Both the position numbers and the translations under genes were made by a program. From Micromonospora parastrephiae (lineage in GTDB: Bacteria > Actinomycetota > Actinomycetes > Mycobacteriales > Micromonosporaceae): a DNA stretch of 64,000 nt. Location: positions 1-64,000 of the forward strand of contig NZ_JAEVHM010000013.1 in NCBI RefSeq assembly GCF_016802865.1, given 5' to 3'. Under the pieces are notes generated by a model. The model searched no databases. It saw only the letters and a program-made list of their open reading frames with translations, and was not told the DNA's origin. Within the stretch, counting starts at the first letter, position 1. Each line of letters opens with the position of its first letter. This document shows, in pieces, positions 18,061 to 26,140 of the stretch.

Positions 18061-19281
18061 TCAGTGGCGTGCGGTGGAGGACACCTCGTTGTGCGAGTTG
18101 AGCGGCACCACGGGGACCTTCCGGGCGGAGATGCCGTCGACGCCGGCCAGCAGCCGCCGTCCGGCCCGCTCCGGCCGGACGTTGGGGCTGTCGGCCGTCT
18201 GCGCCTGCGGCCGGCGGTTGGCCGTCCGGATCCGCTCCTCGTCGACCCGGACACCCAGCCCGGGCGAGTCGCCGAGGACGAACGCGCCATCCTCGACGTG
18301 CAGGTCGACGGAGACGCCGACCGGTGGGCGCAGGTCCTGTAGTTCGCTGGTCAGGTGGTTCGGCACCGACGTCGCCGCGTGCAGCAGCCCGACCGGGCTG
18401 TTGCCGATCGGGCTGACCGGCAGGTCGTAGGCATGCGCCAGGGCCGATGCCCGCAGGAAGTGGGTGACCCCCCAGACGGCCGCCATCTGGACGATGTCGA
18501 CCGCGCCGGCGGTGATCAGCGGACGGTACTGTTCGAGACCGGTGAGATTCTCCCCGGTGGCGACCGACGCGCACACTCCTCGGCTGACCGCCGCGAGGCC
18601 CTCGGCGTCCCAGCGCCGGACCGGCTCCTCGATCCAGATGAGGTCCAGGGTGCGTTCCAGTTCGCAGACGTGCCGGACGGCCTGCTTGCGGGTCCACGCC
18701 TCGTTCACGTCGAGCATCAGACCCGGCCGCCGGCCGTTCCCGGCCTCGGTCAGCACGTCTCTGACCAGACCGAGGCGGTGCCGGTCGCGCTCGATGTCGA
18801 GGCCGCCCTTGAGCTTCGCGGCCCGCAGGCCGTGACTGGCGTAGACCTCGTACTCCGCGACGAGTTCGTCGTCGGTCAGCCCGATGTCCAGGCCGGACGC
18901 GTAGGCGGGAACCCGTCGGTCACTTCCGCCCAGCAGCCGCCACAGCGGCTCGCCGGCAGCCTGCGCCTTGATGTCCCACAGTGCGGTGTCCAGGGCGCCG
19001 ATGGTGCCGAACACCGGGCCCGCGTGGCCCGCCTTGAAGGTGTGCCGCAACATGCGGTCGTACAGGGTCGTCACGGCGCGGGGGTCTTCGCCCTCGATCG
19101 CTGCGAAGATCCGCTCGATCTCGACGTGCGGCCCGAGGCCGACTCCCGAGATGCCCTCGTCGGTATCGACCACGACGATCGAGACCGGAACCACCCCGTC
19201 GGCGAACACCCCGTTGGCATCGCCGACGGGCCGCCCCCATTCCTGGACCGTGGTGAGCGTCCGATATCCCGTGATCCGCAT
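18061..19281 (-). CDS. Enolase-superfamily sugar-acid dehydratase (mandelate racemase subgroup)
   Basis: This 406-residue protein resembles acid-sugar dehydratases. It has the KxK lysine pair at 156-158 (KLKGG) and metal ligands Asp191 (LDVNEAW), Glu218 (IEEP) and Glu244 (ATGEN). The His-Asp dyad of the subgroup is not obvious: the segment after VDIVQ reads MAAVWG rather than the usual Asp-containing form, and the expected Pro-His strand end is PIGNSP. The last 50 residues look unlike the family and may be read-through. Its ATG sits one base after the permease stop. A 6-deoxy sugar acid (rhamnonate/fuconate type) is inferred from the mutarotase-like gene in the same regulon. Confidence 0.85.
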   Translation of the reverse strand: MRITGYRTLTTVQEWGRPVGDANGVFADGVVPVSIVVVDTDEGISGVGLGPHVEIERIFAAIEGEDPRAVTTLYDRMLRHTFKAGHAGPVFGTIGALDTALWDIKAQAAGEPLWRLLGGSDRRVPAYASGLDIGLTDDELVAEYEVYASHGLRAAKLKGGLDIERDRHRLGLVRDVLTEAGNGRRPGLMLDVNEAWTRKQAVRHVCELERTLDLIWIEEPVRRWDAEGLAAVSRGVCASVATGENLTGLEQYRPLITAGAVDIVQMAAVWGVTHFLRASALAHAYDLPVSPIGNSPVGLLHAATSVPNHLTSELQDLRPPVGVSVDLHVEDGAFVLGDSPGLGVRVDEERIRTANRRPQAQTADSPNVRPERAGRRLLAGVDGISARKVPVVPLNSHNEVSSTARH

Positions 19282-19282
19282 G

Positions 19283-20110
19283 TCAACCCTTCGTGGAACC
19301 GGCGGCGACGCCGTCGGCGATTTGGCGCTGGAGGAACAGGTAGACCAACAAGACAGGTATGGCGGCGATCAGCACCCCGGAGGCGAAGGTGGGGATGTTG
19401 TCGGAGTACTGGCCCCGCAACGAGGTCACACCGATCATGAGCGTCCGGTGATCGGCCGAAGGCATCATCACCAGCGCCATGAGGACGTCGTTCCAGCAGA
19501 ACAGGGTGTTGAGGATGCCCACCGACAGCAGCGCCGGGGTTCCCAGGGGCAACATGATCCGCCGGTACACGCCGTACACCGTGTTGCCGTCGATCCGGGC
19601 GGCGTCGACGATCTCCGGCGGGATGCCCCTGTAGTAGCTCGTCATCAGGAAGACGGTGAAGGGCAGGAACTGGGCCACGTAGACCAGGACCAGACCGGGG
19701 TACGTGTCGATGAGCGCGGTGTCGGCCATGATCCGGGAAAGCGGCACCATGATCACCTGGAACGGGATGAAGAGTCCCGCGAGGCAGCCCAGGAACAACG
19801 CCGACGAGCCGCGGAACCGCAACTGGCTCAGGGCGAAGCCGGCCATCGACCCGAGCAGCAGCAGCAGGACCACCGACGACGTCACCACGAGCAGCGAGTT
19901 GACGAAGTAGCGGCCCATGCCGACGCTGTTCCAGGCCGTGTCGATGTTCTCCCAGCGCAGGGCGTCGGTCACAGAGAACCGGTCGAGGATGTAGTCCCGG
20001 CGCGTCTTCATCGCGACGTTGGCGGTGAACAGCAGGGGGTAGATCGTCGCCAGAGCGAGCAGCGACATGGGGATGGCGACCAGCCACCGTCCCAGGCGGA
20101 GGCGAGACAT
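19283..20110 (-). CDS. MalG-type ABC sugar permease
   Basis: This 275-residue inner-membrane permease has about six hydrophobic segments. The EAA loop (EIVDAARIDGNTVYGVYRRIMLP) contacts the ATPase. Its ATG overlaps the upstream permease stop as ATGA. As usual for actinobacterial sugar importers of this class, no dedicated ATPase gene is in the operon; a shared MsiK-like ATPase elsewhere is assumed. Confidence 0.92.
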   Translation of the reverse strand: MSRLRLGRWLVAIPMSLLALATIYPLLFTANVAMKTRRDYILDRFSVTDALRWENIDTAWNSVGMGRYFVNSLLVVTSSVVLLLLLGSMAGFALSQLRFRGSSALFLGCLAGLFIPFQVIMVPLSRIMADTALIDTYPGLVLVYVAQFLPFTVFLMTSYYRGIPPEIVDAARIDGNTVYGVYRRIMLPLGTPALLSVGILNTLFCWNDVLMALVMMPSADHRTLMIGVTSLRGQYSDNIPTFASGVLIAAIPVLLVYLFLQRQIADGVAAGSTKG

Positions 20111-21087
20111 CAGTCCTCCTTCCCGGATCGTTCGAGCAGCTTGATTTGCAACAACCCGACGACGAGCATGATCACGAAGAGGATCGTCGACGCGGCGGAC
20201 GCGAGAGCCGGACGGTTCATCTGGCCCTGCTGGATCCAGATGTAGTACTCCGGCAGGTACGTCGACCCCTCCGGTCCACCGCTGGTCATGACGAAGAGCA
20301 GCCCGAACATCGAGGTCAGCATCCCGATCATCGTGGTCACGAAGACGAACTGGATGGTGCGCGAGAGACTCGGGACGATCACATGCCGGATGACCTGGGG
20401 CAACGACGCCCCGTCCACCCGGGCGGCGTCGAGAAGCGCGGCGTCGAGAGTGGCGAACCCGGCGAGGAACACCACCAGTGCCATGCCGAAGGTGGCCCAG
20501 ATGTGCACACCGACCACCATGAACTTCGCGATGTCCGAGTCACCGAGCCAGTCCACCGGGCCGACGCCGACCGCCCCGAGGACGGCGTTGAGGGGGCCGT
20601 CGAAGGCGAGCAGCAGGTTGAAGATCGCACCGACGATGACCGGGGAGAGCACCGCGGGGAAGAAGTAGACGCTGCGGTAGAAGCGGTGGCCGGGCACCCG
20701 CAGGTAGATGAACGTGGCCAGCAGACCGGGAATCGCCACCGCCACCGGCAGCAGCAGCACCAGCAGTCCGACGTTGCTCAGCGCGGTCCGGAACAGCGGG
20801 TCGGCGAACAGCTCGCGGTAGTTGTCGAACCCGACCGCCGTCCCGTTCTGCTCACCGTCGCCGGTGAAGGAGAAGTTGACGCCGAGGAGCAACGGGTAGA
20901 GCCGCAGCAGCACGATGATCAGAACGGCCGGAGCGACCAGGACGTAGGGGGCGAGGCGTTCGGCCCGCAGACCGCCGCCGGCGCGACGGAGATGACCACC
21001 GTCCCGCGCCGACGAGGTGACCGCCACCCCGCCGGTCCGTCCGGCCTGAGCCGGACGGACCGACGGCTGCGTGTTTCCGATCGGCAC
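20110..21087 (-). CDS. MalF-type ABC sugar permease
   Basis: This is a 325-residue permease. A GTG start at 21087 lies four bases after the binding-protein stop. A polar N-terminal tail of about 45 residues precedes the first membrane segment (LAPYVLVAPAVLIIVLL). The EAA-type loop reads DAALLDAARVDGASLPQVIRHVIVP. It pairs with the MalG-type permease. Confidence 0.92.
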   Translation of the reverse strand: MPIGNTQPSVRPAQAGRTGGVAVTSSARDGGHLRRAGGGLRAERLAPYVLVAPAVLIIVLLRLYPLLLGVNFSFTGDGEQNGTAVGFDNYRELFADPLFRTALSNVGLLVLLLPVAVAIPGLLATFIYLRVPGHRFYRSVYFFPAVLSPVIVGAIFNLLLAFDGPLNAVLGAVGVGPVDWLGDSDIAKFMVVGVHIWATFGMALVVFLAGFATLDAALLDAARVDGASLPQVIRHVIVPSLSRTIQFVFVTTMIGMLTSMFGLLFVMTSGGPEGSTYLPEYYIWIQQGQMNRPALASAASTILFVIMLVVGLLQIKLLERSGKED

Positions 21088-21091
21088 GTGC

Positions 21092-22357
21092 TCAGCCCGC
21101 CTGGTCGGAGGTGGCCAGCTGCTTCACCACCTCGTCGACGGTGATCGACCCGCTGAGCAGTTGCTGGGAGAGCCGCCCCATCAGGTCCAGCGTCTTCGAG
21201 GACAGCGCCACGTGCAGTGCGGGCTTACCGCTCTTGATCTCGGAGACGATCGTGGTCACGGCCGGGCCGCCCTGCGACACGTCGATCGTGGTGTCGGCGG
21301 CGATCGCGCCGGCATCGGCGTAGAAGGCCTTCAGCGCGTCGGTCGAGGTCAGGGAACGCACCAGGTCGGCGGCCACCTTCGGGTCCTTCGTCCACTTGGC
21401 GACCCCGTAGCCGATGCCACCGTCGAAGGGCAGACTCGGGGTGGTGCCGGCGGTGACGACCGGAGCGTCCATGACGCCGAGCTTCTCGGCGGTCAGGAAC
21501 TCGGTGAAGTCCTGCCAGTGACCCACGTCCGACATCAGACCCATGACGTGGGCGGCCTTGCCGGACTGGAAGATGGCGAAGGAGTCGTTGAACATCGCGG
21601 TCGAGTTGGCCCCGTCGCTGTTCATACCCGCGTCGCCGGCCTCCTTCCAGAGCTGGAAGATCCGCTTGACGTTGGGCGAGTTCCAGTCGCGCTTCCCGGC
21701 GACCCAGTCGTCGTACTCCTGCGCGGTGAGGGTGGCCGACGCCATGATCGAGAGCCAGAACTGGATGCCGACGCCCTCCTTGTTGCCGAGGGCGAAGCAT
21801 TTCGCGCCGGCCTTGGCGATGGCGGCGCAGTCGGTGACGAACTCGTTCCACGTCCTGGCCGGGTTCGCCGGGTCGAGACCGGCCTTCCGGTAGAGCTCCT
21901 TGTTGTAGTAGATGGGGTGACCCTGCAACGTCACCGGGCCGGCGTAGACCTTGCCGTCCTTGGTGAACGCGTCCCAACCGGCCAGCCGCTGCCTGTCGTC
22001 GGCCACGTAGTCGTCGAGCGGCACGAGCGCGTCCACCCGGTCGCGGATCTGGCCACCGCCGTTGAACAGCATGACGTCCGGGCCCTTGCCGGACTGGATC
22101 GCCGCACCGAGCAACGTGTAGTACTGGTCGAAGGGCTGCGCGACGAACTCAACCGCCACGTCGGGGTGCTTCTTCTTGAAGTCGGCCTTCGCCTTCTCCA
22201 GGTACGATGCGGCGAAAGCCTCGCCGGACTTCCAGTCCCACACCACCAGCTTGCCGTCCGAGCCGCCCGAGGACGAACCCGAGCCGGTGGCACTTCCACA
22301 GCCGGCCAGGGCCAGTCCCACGACGAGGGCGGCCGACCACATTGCTCGCTGTCTCAT
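21092..22357 (-). CDS. Sugar ABC transporter substrate-binding lipoprotein
   Basis: This 421-residue family-1 binding protein has a lipoprotein signal (ALVVGLALAGC, Cys about residue 20) followed by a Gly/Ser linker. Features include KADFKKKHPDVAVEFV at the N-lobe, PIYYNKELYRKAGLD and DGGIGYGVAKWTKDPKVAADLV. It is the first gene of the operon running to 16162. Its promoter contains a GntR-type half-palindrome, and a FadR-type regulator is encoded divergently, so it should be induced by its own sugar or sugar acid. Confidence 0.92.
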   Translation of the reverse strand: MRQRAMWSAALVVGLALAGCGSATGSGSSSGGSDGKLVVWDWKSGEAFAASYLEKAKADFKKKHPDVAVEFVAQPFDQYYTLLGAAIQSGKGPDVMLFNGGGQIRDRVDALVPLDDYVADDRQRLAGWDAFTKDGKVYAGPVTLQGHPIYYNKELYRKAGLDPANPARTWNEFVTDCAAIAKAGAKCFALGNKEGVGIQFWLSIMASATLTAQEYDDWVAGKRDWNSPNVKRIFQLWKEAGDAGMNSDGANSTAMFNDSFAIFQSGKAAHVMGLMSDVGHWQDFTEFLTAEKLGVMDAPVVTAGTTPSLPFDGGIGYGVAKWTKDPKVAADLVRSLTSTDALKAFYADAGAIAADTTIDVSQGGPAVTTIVSEIKSGKPALHVALSSKTLDLMGRLSQQLLSGSITVDEVVKQLATSDQAG

Positions 22358-22417
22358 CAGTTGTCACCTCAGAAAGTGGGGTGGCCCGACGGACACCGCC
22401 GCGCCAACATTAATCGG

Positions 22418-22446
22418 AACGTAACTCGTATGACGTGTGGCGTCAA
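22418..22446 (-). promoter_or_regulatory. Promoter of the catabolic/transport operon
   Basis: On the minus strand, TTGACG (22441-22446) and TACGTT (22418-22423) are separated by 17 bases. The GntR-like site lies inside the spacer, a position suited to repression. Confidence 0.55.
22426..22436. promoter_or_regulatory. GntR/FadR-type operator, copy 1
   Basis: TCGTATGACGT contains the GT-N3-AC core typical of FadR-subfamily sites. The same ten-base core recurs in reverse orientation at 24928. It sits between the divergent gntR gene and the transport operon. Confidence 0.65.
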
Positions 22447-22503
22447 TACTCAGCCGTACACTGAGCCGCACGTCGTGCCACGGCGAGTCATTCGGAGGGG
22501 GAC

Positions 22504-23274
22504 ATGACGCCAGCGCAGGAGACAGCCCTGAACAATCCGGTGACCCCGGCGTGGGTACGTCGACCGGCCAACCTCGCCACGGCGGTCACCGCCGAACTGG
22601 TCGAACGCATCGTCCGAGGCGTGCATCCGTCCGGAACGTCGCTGCCCCCCGAGCCCGTCCTCTGCGAAACCTTCTCGGTGAGTCGGACCGTCGTACGAGA
22701 GGCGGTGAAGATCCTTCAGGAGAAGGGGCTGGTGCAGGTCCGCCAGGGCGCCGGCACCATGGTCACCCAACCGTCGAGCTGGGACATGCTCGACGAGCTG
22801 GTCCTCGCCGCCACCATCGCCGAGGACGACAGCCTCGCCATCCTCGACGACCTCGTCGTCACCCGCCGGGTGCTGGAGTCGGACATGGCGAACGTCGCCG
22901 CCCGCCTGGCCGACGCCGACACCATCGACCGGCTGCGCGCCCTGGTGGACCGGATGGACGAGCTCGTCGACGACCACGTCACCTACCACGAACACGACCG
23001 GGCCTTCCACGACACCGTCATGCAGGCGTCCGGTAACCGCATCGCCCGCGGCGTCGTACGGGCGCTGGAGAGCCAGGTCATCAACACCGCCCGCTACATG
23101 GGCCGGACCGAACGCTCCCTGTGCGTGGCGTCCAACAAGGGCCACCGGCGCATCTACGAGCGCATCGCCGCCCACGACCAGGACGGCGCCGCCGAAGCGA
23201 TGTTCACCCACATCACCGAGGCGTGGCTGGTCCGGCGCAGCGGTTCGGGCAAGCCCGTCCGCCTGCAACGCTGA
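22504..23274 (+). CDS. GntR-family regulator, FadR subfamily
   Basis: This is a 256-residue repressor. The N-terminal winged helix spans about residues 25-95 (LCETFSVSRTVVREAVKILQEKGLVQVRQGAGT). An all-helical FCD effector domain follows, with metal-ligand-like residues in ILDDLVVTRRVLESDMA and YHEHDRAFHDTVMQASGN. ATG 22504 has a GGAGGGGG ribosome site. It is divergent from the 22357-16162 operon. Repeated sites at 22426 and 24928 suggest it also controls the esterase and mutarotase-like genes. The effector is probably a sugar-acid intermediate. Confidence 0.93.
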   Translation: MTPAQETALNNPVTPAWVRRPANLATAVTAELVERIVRGVHPSGTSLPPEPVLCETFSVSRTVVREAVKILQEKGLVQVRQGAGTMVTQPSSWDMLDELVLAATIAEDDSLAILDDLVVTRRVLESDMANVAARLADADTIDRLRALVDRMDELVDDHVTYHEHDRAFHDTVMQASGNRIARGVVRALESQVINTARYMGRTERSLCVASNKGHRRIYERIAAHDQDGAAEAMFTHITEAWLVRRSGSGKPVRLQR

Positions 23275-23291
23275 CCGTCCCGGACGACAGA

Positions 23292-23328
23292 GCGGCGCCC
23301 ACCCCCGACACGCGGGAGCGGGCGCCGC
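23292..23328. terminator. Hairpin between convergent gntR and esterase genes
   Basis: Nine-base arms GCGGCGCCC (23292-23300) and GGGCGCCGC (23320-23328) surround a 19-base loop in a 73-base convergent gap. Confidence 0.65.
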
Positions 23329-23347
23329 CACCTGACGCCGGGCGACG

Positions 23348-24733
23348 TCACGAGAACTGCGAGAAGAACTTCCAGATCTCACCCTTGGTCCAGGTCGTGA
23401 TGCCGCTCTCGGCGTAGGTGCCGTCCACCGGTCCGGGCATGTGGCCGTTGTCGTACGCGGCCCACTGCACGGGGTAGCCGGCCCTGCAGCCGGAGTAGGT
23501 GGTCGTGATGTGCGTGCGGCTGCCCGCCGCCGGCTCGGGCGGGTTCTGGGCGGCGCAACCGTTGTTCCGGACGAACGTGTCGCGCAACGACCGCCCCTGG
23601 GAGATGTTCAGGACGTTGTCCGAGATGCCGTGCAGCCCGAAGTACGCGATGGGCTGCGTACCGCCGCTGCACCCGCTGATCTGCCCGCCGGAGATGACCG
23701 CGACGGCCCGGAAGACGTTGGCCCGCGCGCAGGCGATGGCGTAGCTCATGCCGCCACCCCAGCTGAATCCGAGCGCGAACCGCTGCCGCGGGTTGACGCA
23801 GAGGTCGCTCTCGATCCGGCTGATCATGTCATCCACGAAGGTGATGTCCTCACCTCCGGCGTTGCCCCAGCCGTTGCCGAACCCCTGGGGCGCGACCAGG
23901 ATCGCGGTGTTGTTCGACTGCTCCTGCTGCCCGTAGTAGGACCAGGCGGTCCCGCTGGTGCCGCCGGAGGAGATGTCCTGCATGGTGCCGCCCCGCCAGT
24001 GGAAGGCGAAGATCAGCCGGTAGGGGTTGCTGCTGTTGTAGTTGGCGGGCACCCGCAGGATGAAGGACCGGCTCTTGCCGTTGCTCTGGATCGTGTGCGT
24101 GCCGCTGGACAGCGTCGGCGCCTTGCCGCATCCACTACCACCCGACGGCGGCGGGTTGCCACCGTCGGTCCGGACGAGCTGCCACTGCTGGTTGGTGCCG
24201 TTGAGGTCGGCGTACTGCACGATGTTGCCACCGTCGGCTGTGGAGGCGCCCTGCACCTCCACGACCTTGCCGCTGTGCCGGCTGACCAGCCGGACATGTC
24301 CACCGTCGGAGTCGGCCAGCCGGAACTGCTGGTTCGTGCCGTTGAGGTCGGACCACTGCACGATCGCGCCGCCGTCGGCGGTGGAGAAGTTGCTCACGTC
24401 GAGGACCTTGCCCGAGTGGCGAGACTTCAGCCGGTAGTAGCCGCCGCCCGAGTCCACGAACTGCCACTGCTGGTTCGCGCCGTTGTTGCGCGTCCACTGG
24501 CTGATCCGCGCGCCGTCGTTGGTGGCCGAACCGTACAGGTCCAACGCCTTGCCGCTGTTGCGGTTCACCAGGACGTACCAGGCGTTGGTGTCCACGGTCG
24601 CCGCCGCTGCGGGCGCCGCTTCCACGGCGACGAGCAGGCCGGCGGTCATGACCGCGGCCGCCGCCCCGGCCAACGTCGACCGCCAGCGGCGTCTTGGTGA
24701 AGAGGCGGGACGAGCCTCACCGATGGCCTTCAT
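23348..24733 (-). CDS. Secreted ricin (CBM13)-esterase, feruloyl-esterase/PHB-depolymerase type
   Basis: This is a 461-residue exported enzyme. ATG at 24733 has AAGGAG upstream and the signal peptide ends near APAAAA. Residues about 45-190 form a ricin-type lectin with repeated NSGKALD/HSGKVLD and QQW motifs. After a GGNPPPSGGSG linker comes an alpha/beta-hydrolase domain with nucleophile elbow GFSWGGG and a likely catalytic His near the C-terminus (DNGHMPG). It probably removes ester-linked groups from plant polysaccharide. The lectin module is strikingly similar to that of the xylanase at 63405. Its promoter holds a GntR-type and a GTTAGCGCT-type site. Confidence 0.87.
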   Translation of the reverse strand: MKAIGEARPASSPRRRWRSTLAGAAAAVMTAGLLVAVEAAPAAAATVDTNAWYVLVNRNSGKALDLYGSATNDGARISQWTRNNGANQQWQFVDSGGGYYRLKSRHSGKVLDVSNFSTADGGAIVQWSDLNGTNQQFRLADSDGGHVRLVSRHSGKVVEVQGASTADGGNIVQYADLNGTNQQWQLVRTDGGNPPPSGGSGCGKAPTLSSGTHTIQSNGKSRSFILRVPANYNSSNPYRLIFAFHWRGGTMQDISSGGTSGTAWSYYGQQEQSNNTAILVAPQGFGNGWGNAGGEDITFVDDMISRIESDLCVNPRQRFALGFSWGGGMSYAIACARANVFRAVAVISGGQISGCSGGTQPIAYFGLHGISDNVLNISQGRSLRDTFVRNNGCAAQNPPEPAAGSRTHITTTYSGCRAGYPVQWAAYDNGHMPGPVDGTYAESGITTWTKGEIWKFFSQFS

Positions 24734-24912
24734 GGTGCACTCCTTCAGTCGGGGTCACCCACGGGCGGAACGCACGCGCGTGCCCTGGCGTGTGTGCGGG
24801 CGTCCGGTGGTGGCGTCAGCACTTGGGGGTGTGATGCGGGCGGGATGCGCCAGGCCCGTTGAAGCGCTGCGGCGTATCCGGCTCCCGGCGGCCCACGCGA
24901 CCCGCGAGTCAG

Positions 24913-24941
24913 AAGTTAGCGCTCACAACGTCATACGTCAA
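24913..24941 (-). promoter_or_regulatory. Promoter of the ricin-esterase gene with embedded sites
   Basis: On the minus strand, TTGACG (24936-24941) and TAACTT (24913-24918) are 17 bases apart. GTTAGCGCTCAC (24915-24926), a near match to the perfect palindrome at 53965, overlaps the -10 element. Confidence 0.55.
24928..24938. promoter_or_regulatory. GntR/FadR-type operator, copy 2
   Basis: ACGTCATACGT is the reverse complement of the core at 22427-22436. It overlaps the -35 side of the esterase promoter and lies upstream of the mutarotase-like gene. Confidence 0.65.
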
Positions 24942-25070
24942 ACGAATGTTGTCAATACGCTCGCAGCTGACTCGACGGTCCCCCGACGGGTCGGTATGGT
25001 CGCGGCGGCCAGACCGGACGCGTGCTCGCGCGTCCCGGTACCCGACGGTCCACTATCGCGGAGGCGTGAG

Positions 25071-25403
25071 ATGCGACGACACGCAATGGTCATCCGGCTC
25101 CGACCGGAGCACCGGGAAACCTACCTCCGGCTGCACGCCGCCGTCTGGCCCGCCGTCGAGGAGACGCTGCGGCAGGCGAACATGCGCAACTTCACCATCT
25201 TCCTCCACGACGACCTGCTGTTCGGCTACTACGAGTACGTGGGCGACGACCACGCCGCCGACCAGGCTCGCATCGCCGCCGACCCGCAGACGCAGGAGTG
25301 GTGGAAGTTGACCGAGCCGTGCCAGGAGTCGCTGGCCCCGGAGGGAAGCGACGACTGGTGGGTTCCCCTTCCGGAGGTCTGGCACCTCGCCGACAAGGGC
25401 TGA
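25071..25403 (+). CDS. L-rhamnose (or L-fucose) mutarotase-like protein
   Basis: This 110-residue cytoplasmic protein is of the RhaM/COG3254 size. ATG 25071 follows CGGAGG; the longer open frame upstream is not protein-like. Features of the family include the HAMVIRLRPEHRETYLRLHAAVWP opening (conserved His and Tyr), NFTIFLHDDLLFGYYEY and DDWWVPLPEVWHL. It interconverts anomers of 6-deoxyhexoses. It shares a promoter region and a GntR-type site with the esterase and the 22357 operon, which supports a rhamnose- or fucose-like substrate for the whole block. Confidence 0.9.
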   Translation: MRRHAMVIRLRPEHRETYLRLHAAVWPAVEETLRQANMRNFTIFLHDDLLFGYYEYVGDDHAADQARIAADPQTQEWWKLTEPCQESLAPEGSDDWWVPLPEVWHLADKG

Positions 25404-25423
25404 GGTCGCCGCTTCGGCACGGG

Positions 25424-26053
25424 TCACTCGGGCGGCTGCGCCCCCGACTGCTCGCTCACCATGTACGTCGCGTACCAGTCGGGCCAGTTCTCGTCCCTCG
25501 TACCGGTGCGCTTCTCGTGCTCGCCGTGGGCGTCGGCCGCGCGGCGCAGCGCGCTCGCCAGGTCGCTGTCGGAGGCGAACGACGTCAGGCCTCCCTCGAC
25601 GCGGCCGGGAAGCCTGGTGGTGATCTCCTGCAGGAGCCAGGTGTTGCCATCCGGGTCGCGGAAGGTGGCGCGCGAGAAGTAGCTGCGGCGCTCGGGATCC
25701 GGCCCGTCGACCGGCCCGTTCGGGCTGACGTGGAAGACACCGCTCACCTCGACGCCGACCGAGACCAGGGCGGCGCGGGCCGCCTCGACGTCGGACACGA
25801 CCAGGTACGCCGTCGCCGAACCGGCTGGCGCGGACGTGAGCTGCGAGCCGAACTGCACCGAGCACGCGGAGCCGTGCGGCGTGAACTGGACGATGCCGGG
25901 CGGTGTCTGGTCGAGTCGCCACCCGAGGCTCTCGTAGAACCTCTTGGCGCGCTCGACGTCCGACACGGGGATGACGACCACCTCGAGTTTCACGTCGAGG
26001 CTTCCGAGGCTCGACATCCCACTCGCGTCGCCCTGTGCGGCCTTCGGGCTCAT
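25424..26053 (-). CDS. VOC-family (glyoxalase/bleomycin-resistance-like) protein
   Basis: This 209-residue protein has a two-beta-alpha-beta3 VOC domain (EVVVIPVSDVERAKRFYESLGWR to FRDPDGNTWLLQEI) and a C-terminal tail ending in a Trp-Tyr-rich segment (ENWPDWYATYM). ATG at 26053 has AGGAGG upstream. Its substrate is unknown; the family covers dioxygenases, lyases and drug-binding proteins. Confidence 0.85.
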   Translation of the reverse strand: MSPKAAQGDASGMSSLGSLDVKLEVVVIPVSDVERAKRFYESLGWRLDQTPPGIVQFTPHGSACSVQFGSQLTSAPAGSATAYLVVSDVEAARAALVSVGVEVSGVFHVSPNGPVDGPDPERRSYFSRATFRDPDGNTWLLQEITTRLPGRVEGGLTSFASDSDLASALRRAADAHGEHEKRTGTRDENWPDWYATYMVSEQSGAQPPE

Positions 26054-26140
26054 CGCGGCCTCCTGGAGTGAGTGCGGGCGCCGCCGTCGGCGATCACCAC
26101 GCTACTGGTTGCGTCCGGGTCACGTTGCTGGTTCACGGCA

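Larger units (their letters stand above)
24734..25070. other. Divergent intergenic region between esterase and mutarotase-like gene
   Basis: This 337-base region contains the minus-strand promoter at 24913-24941, the operator at 24928-24938, the GTTAGCGCTCAC site at 24915-24926 and a GGAGG site before 25071. No further gene is seen. Confidence 0.6.
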
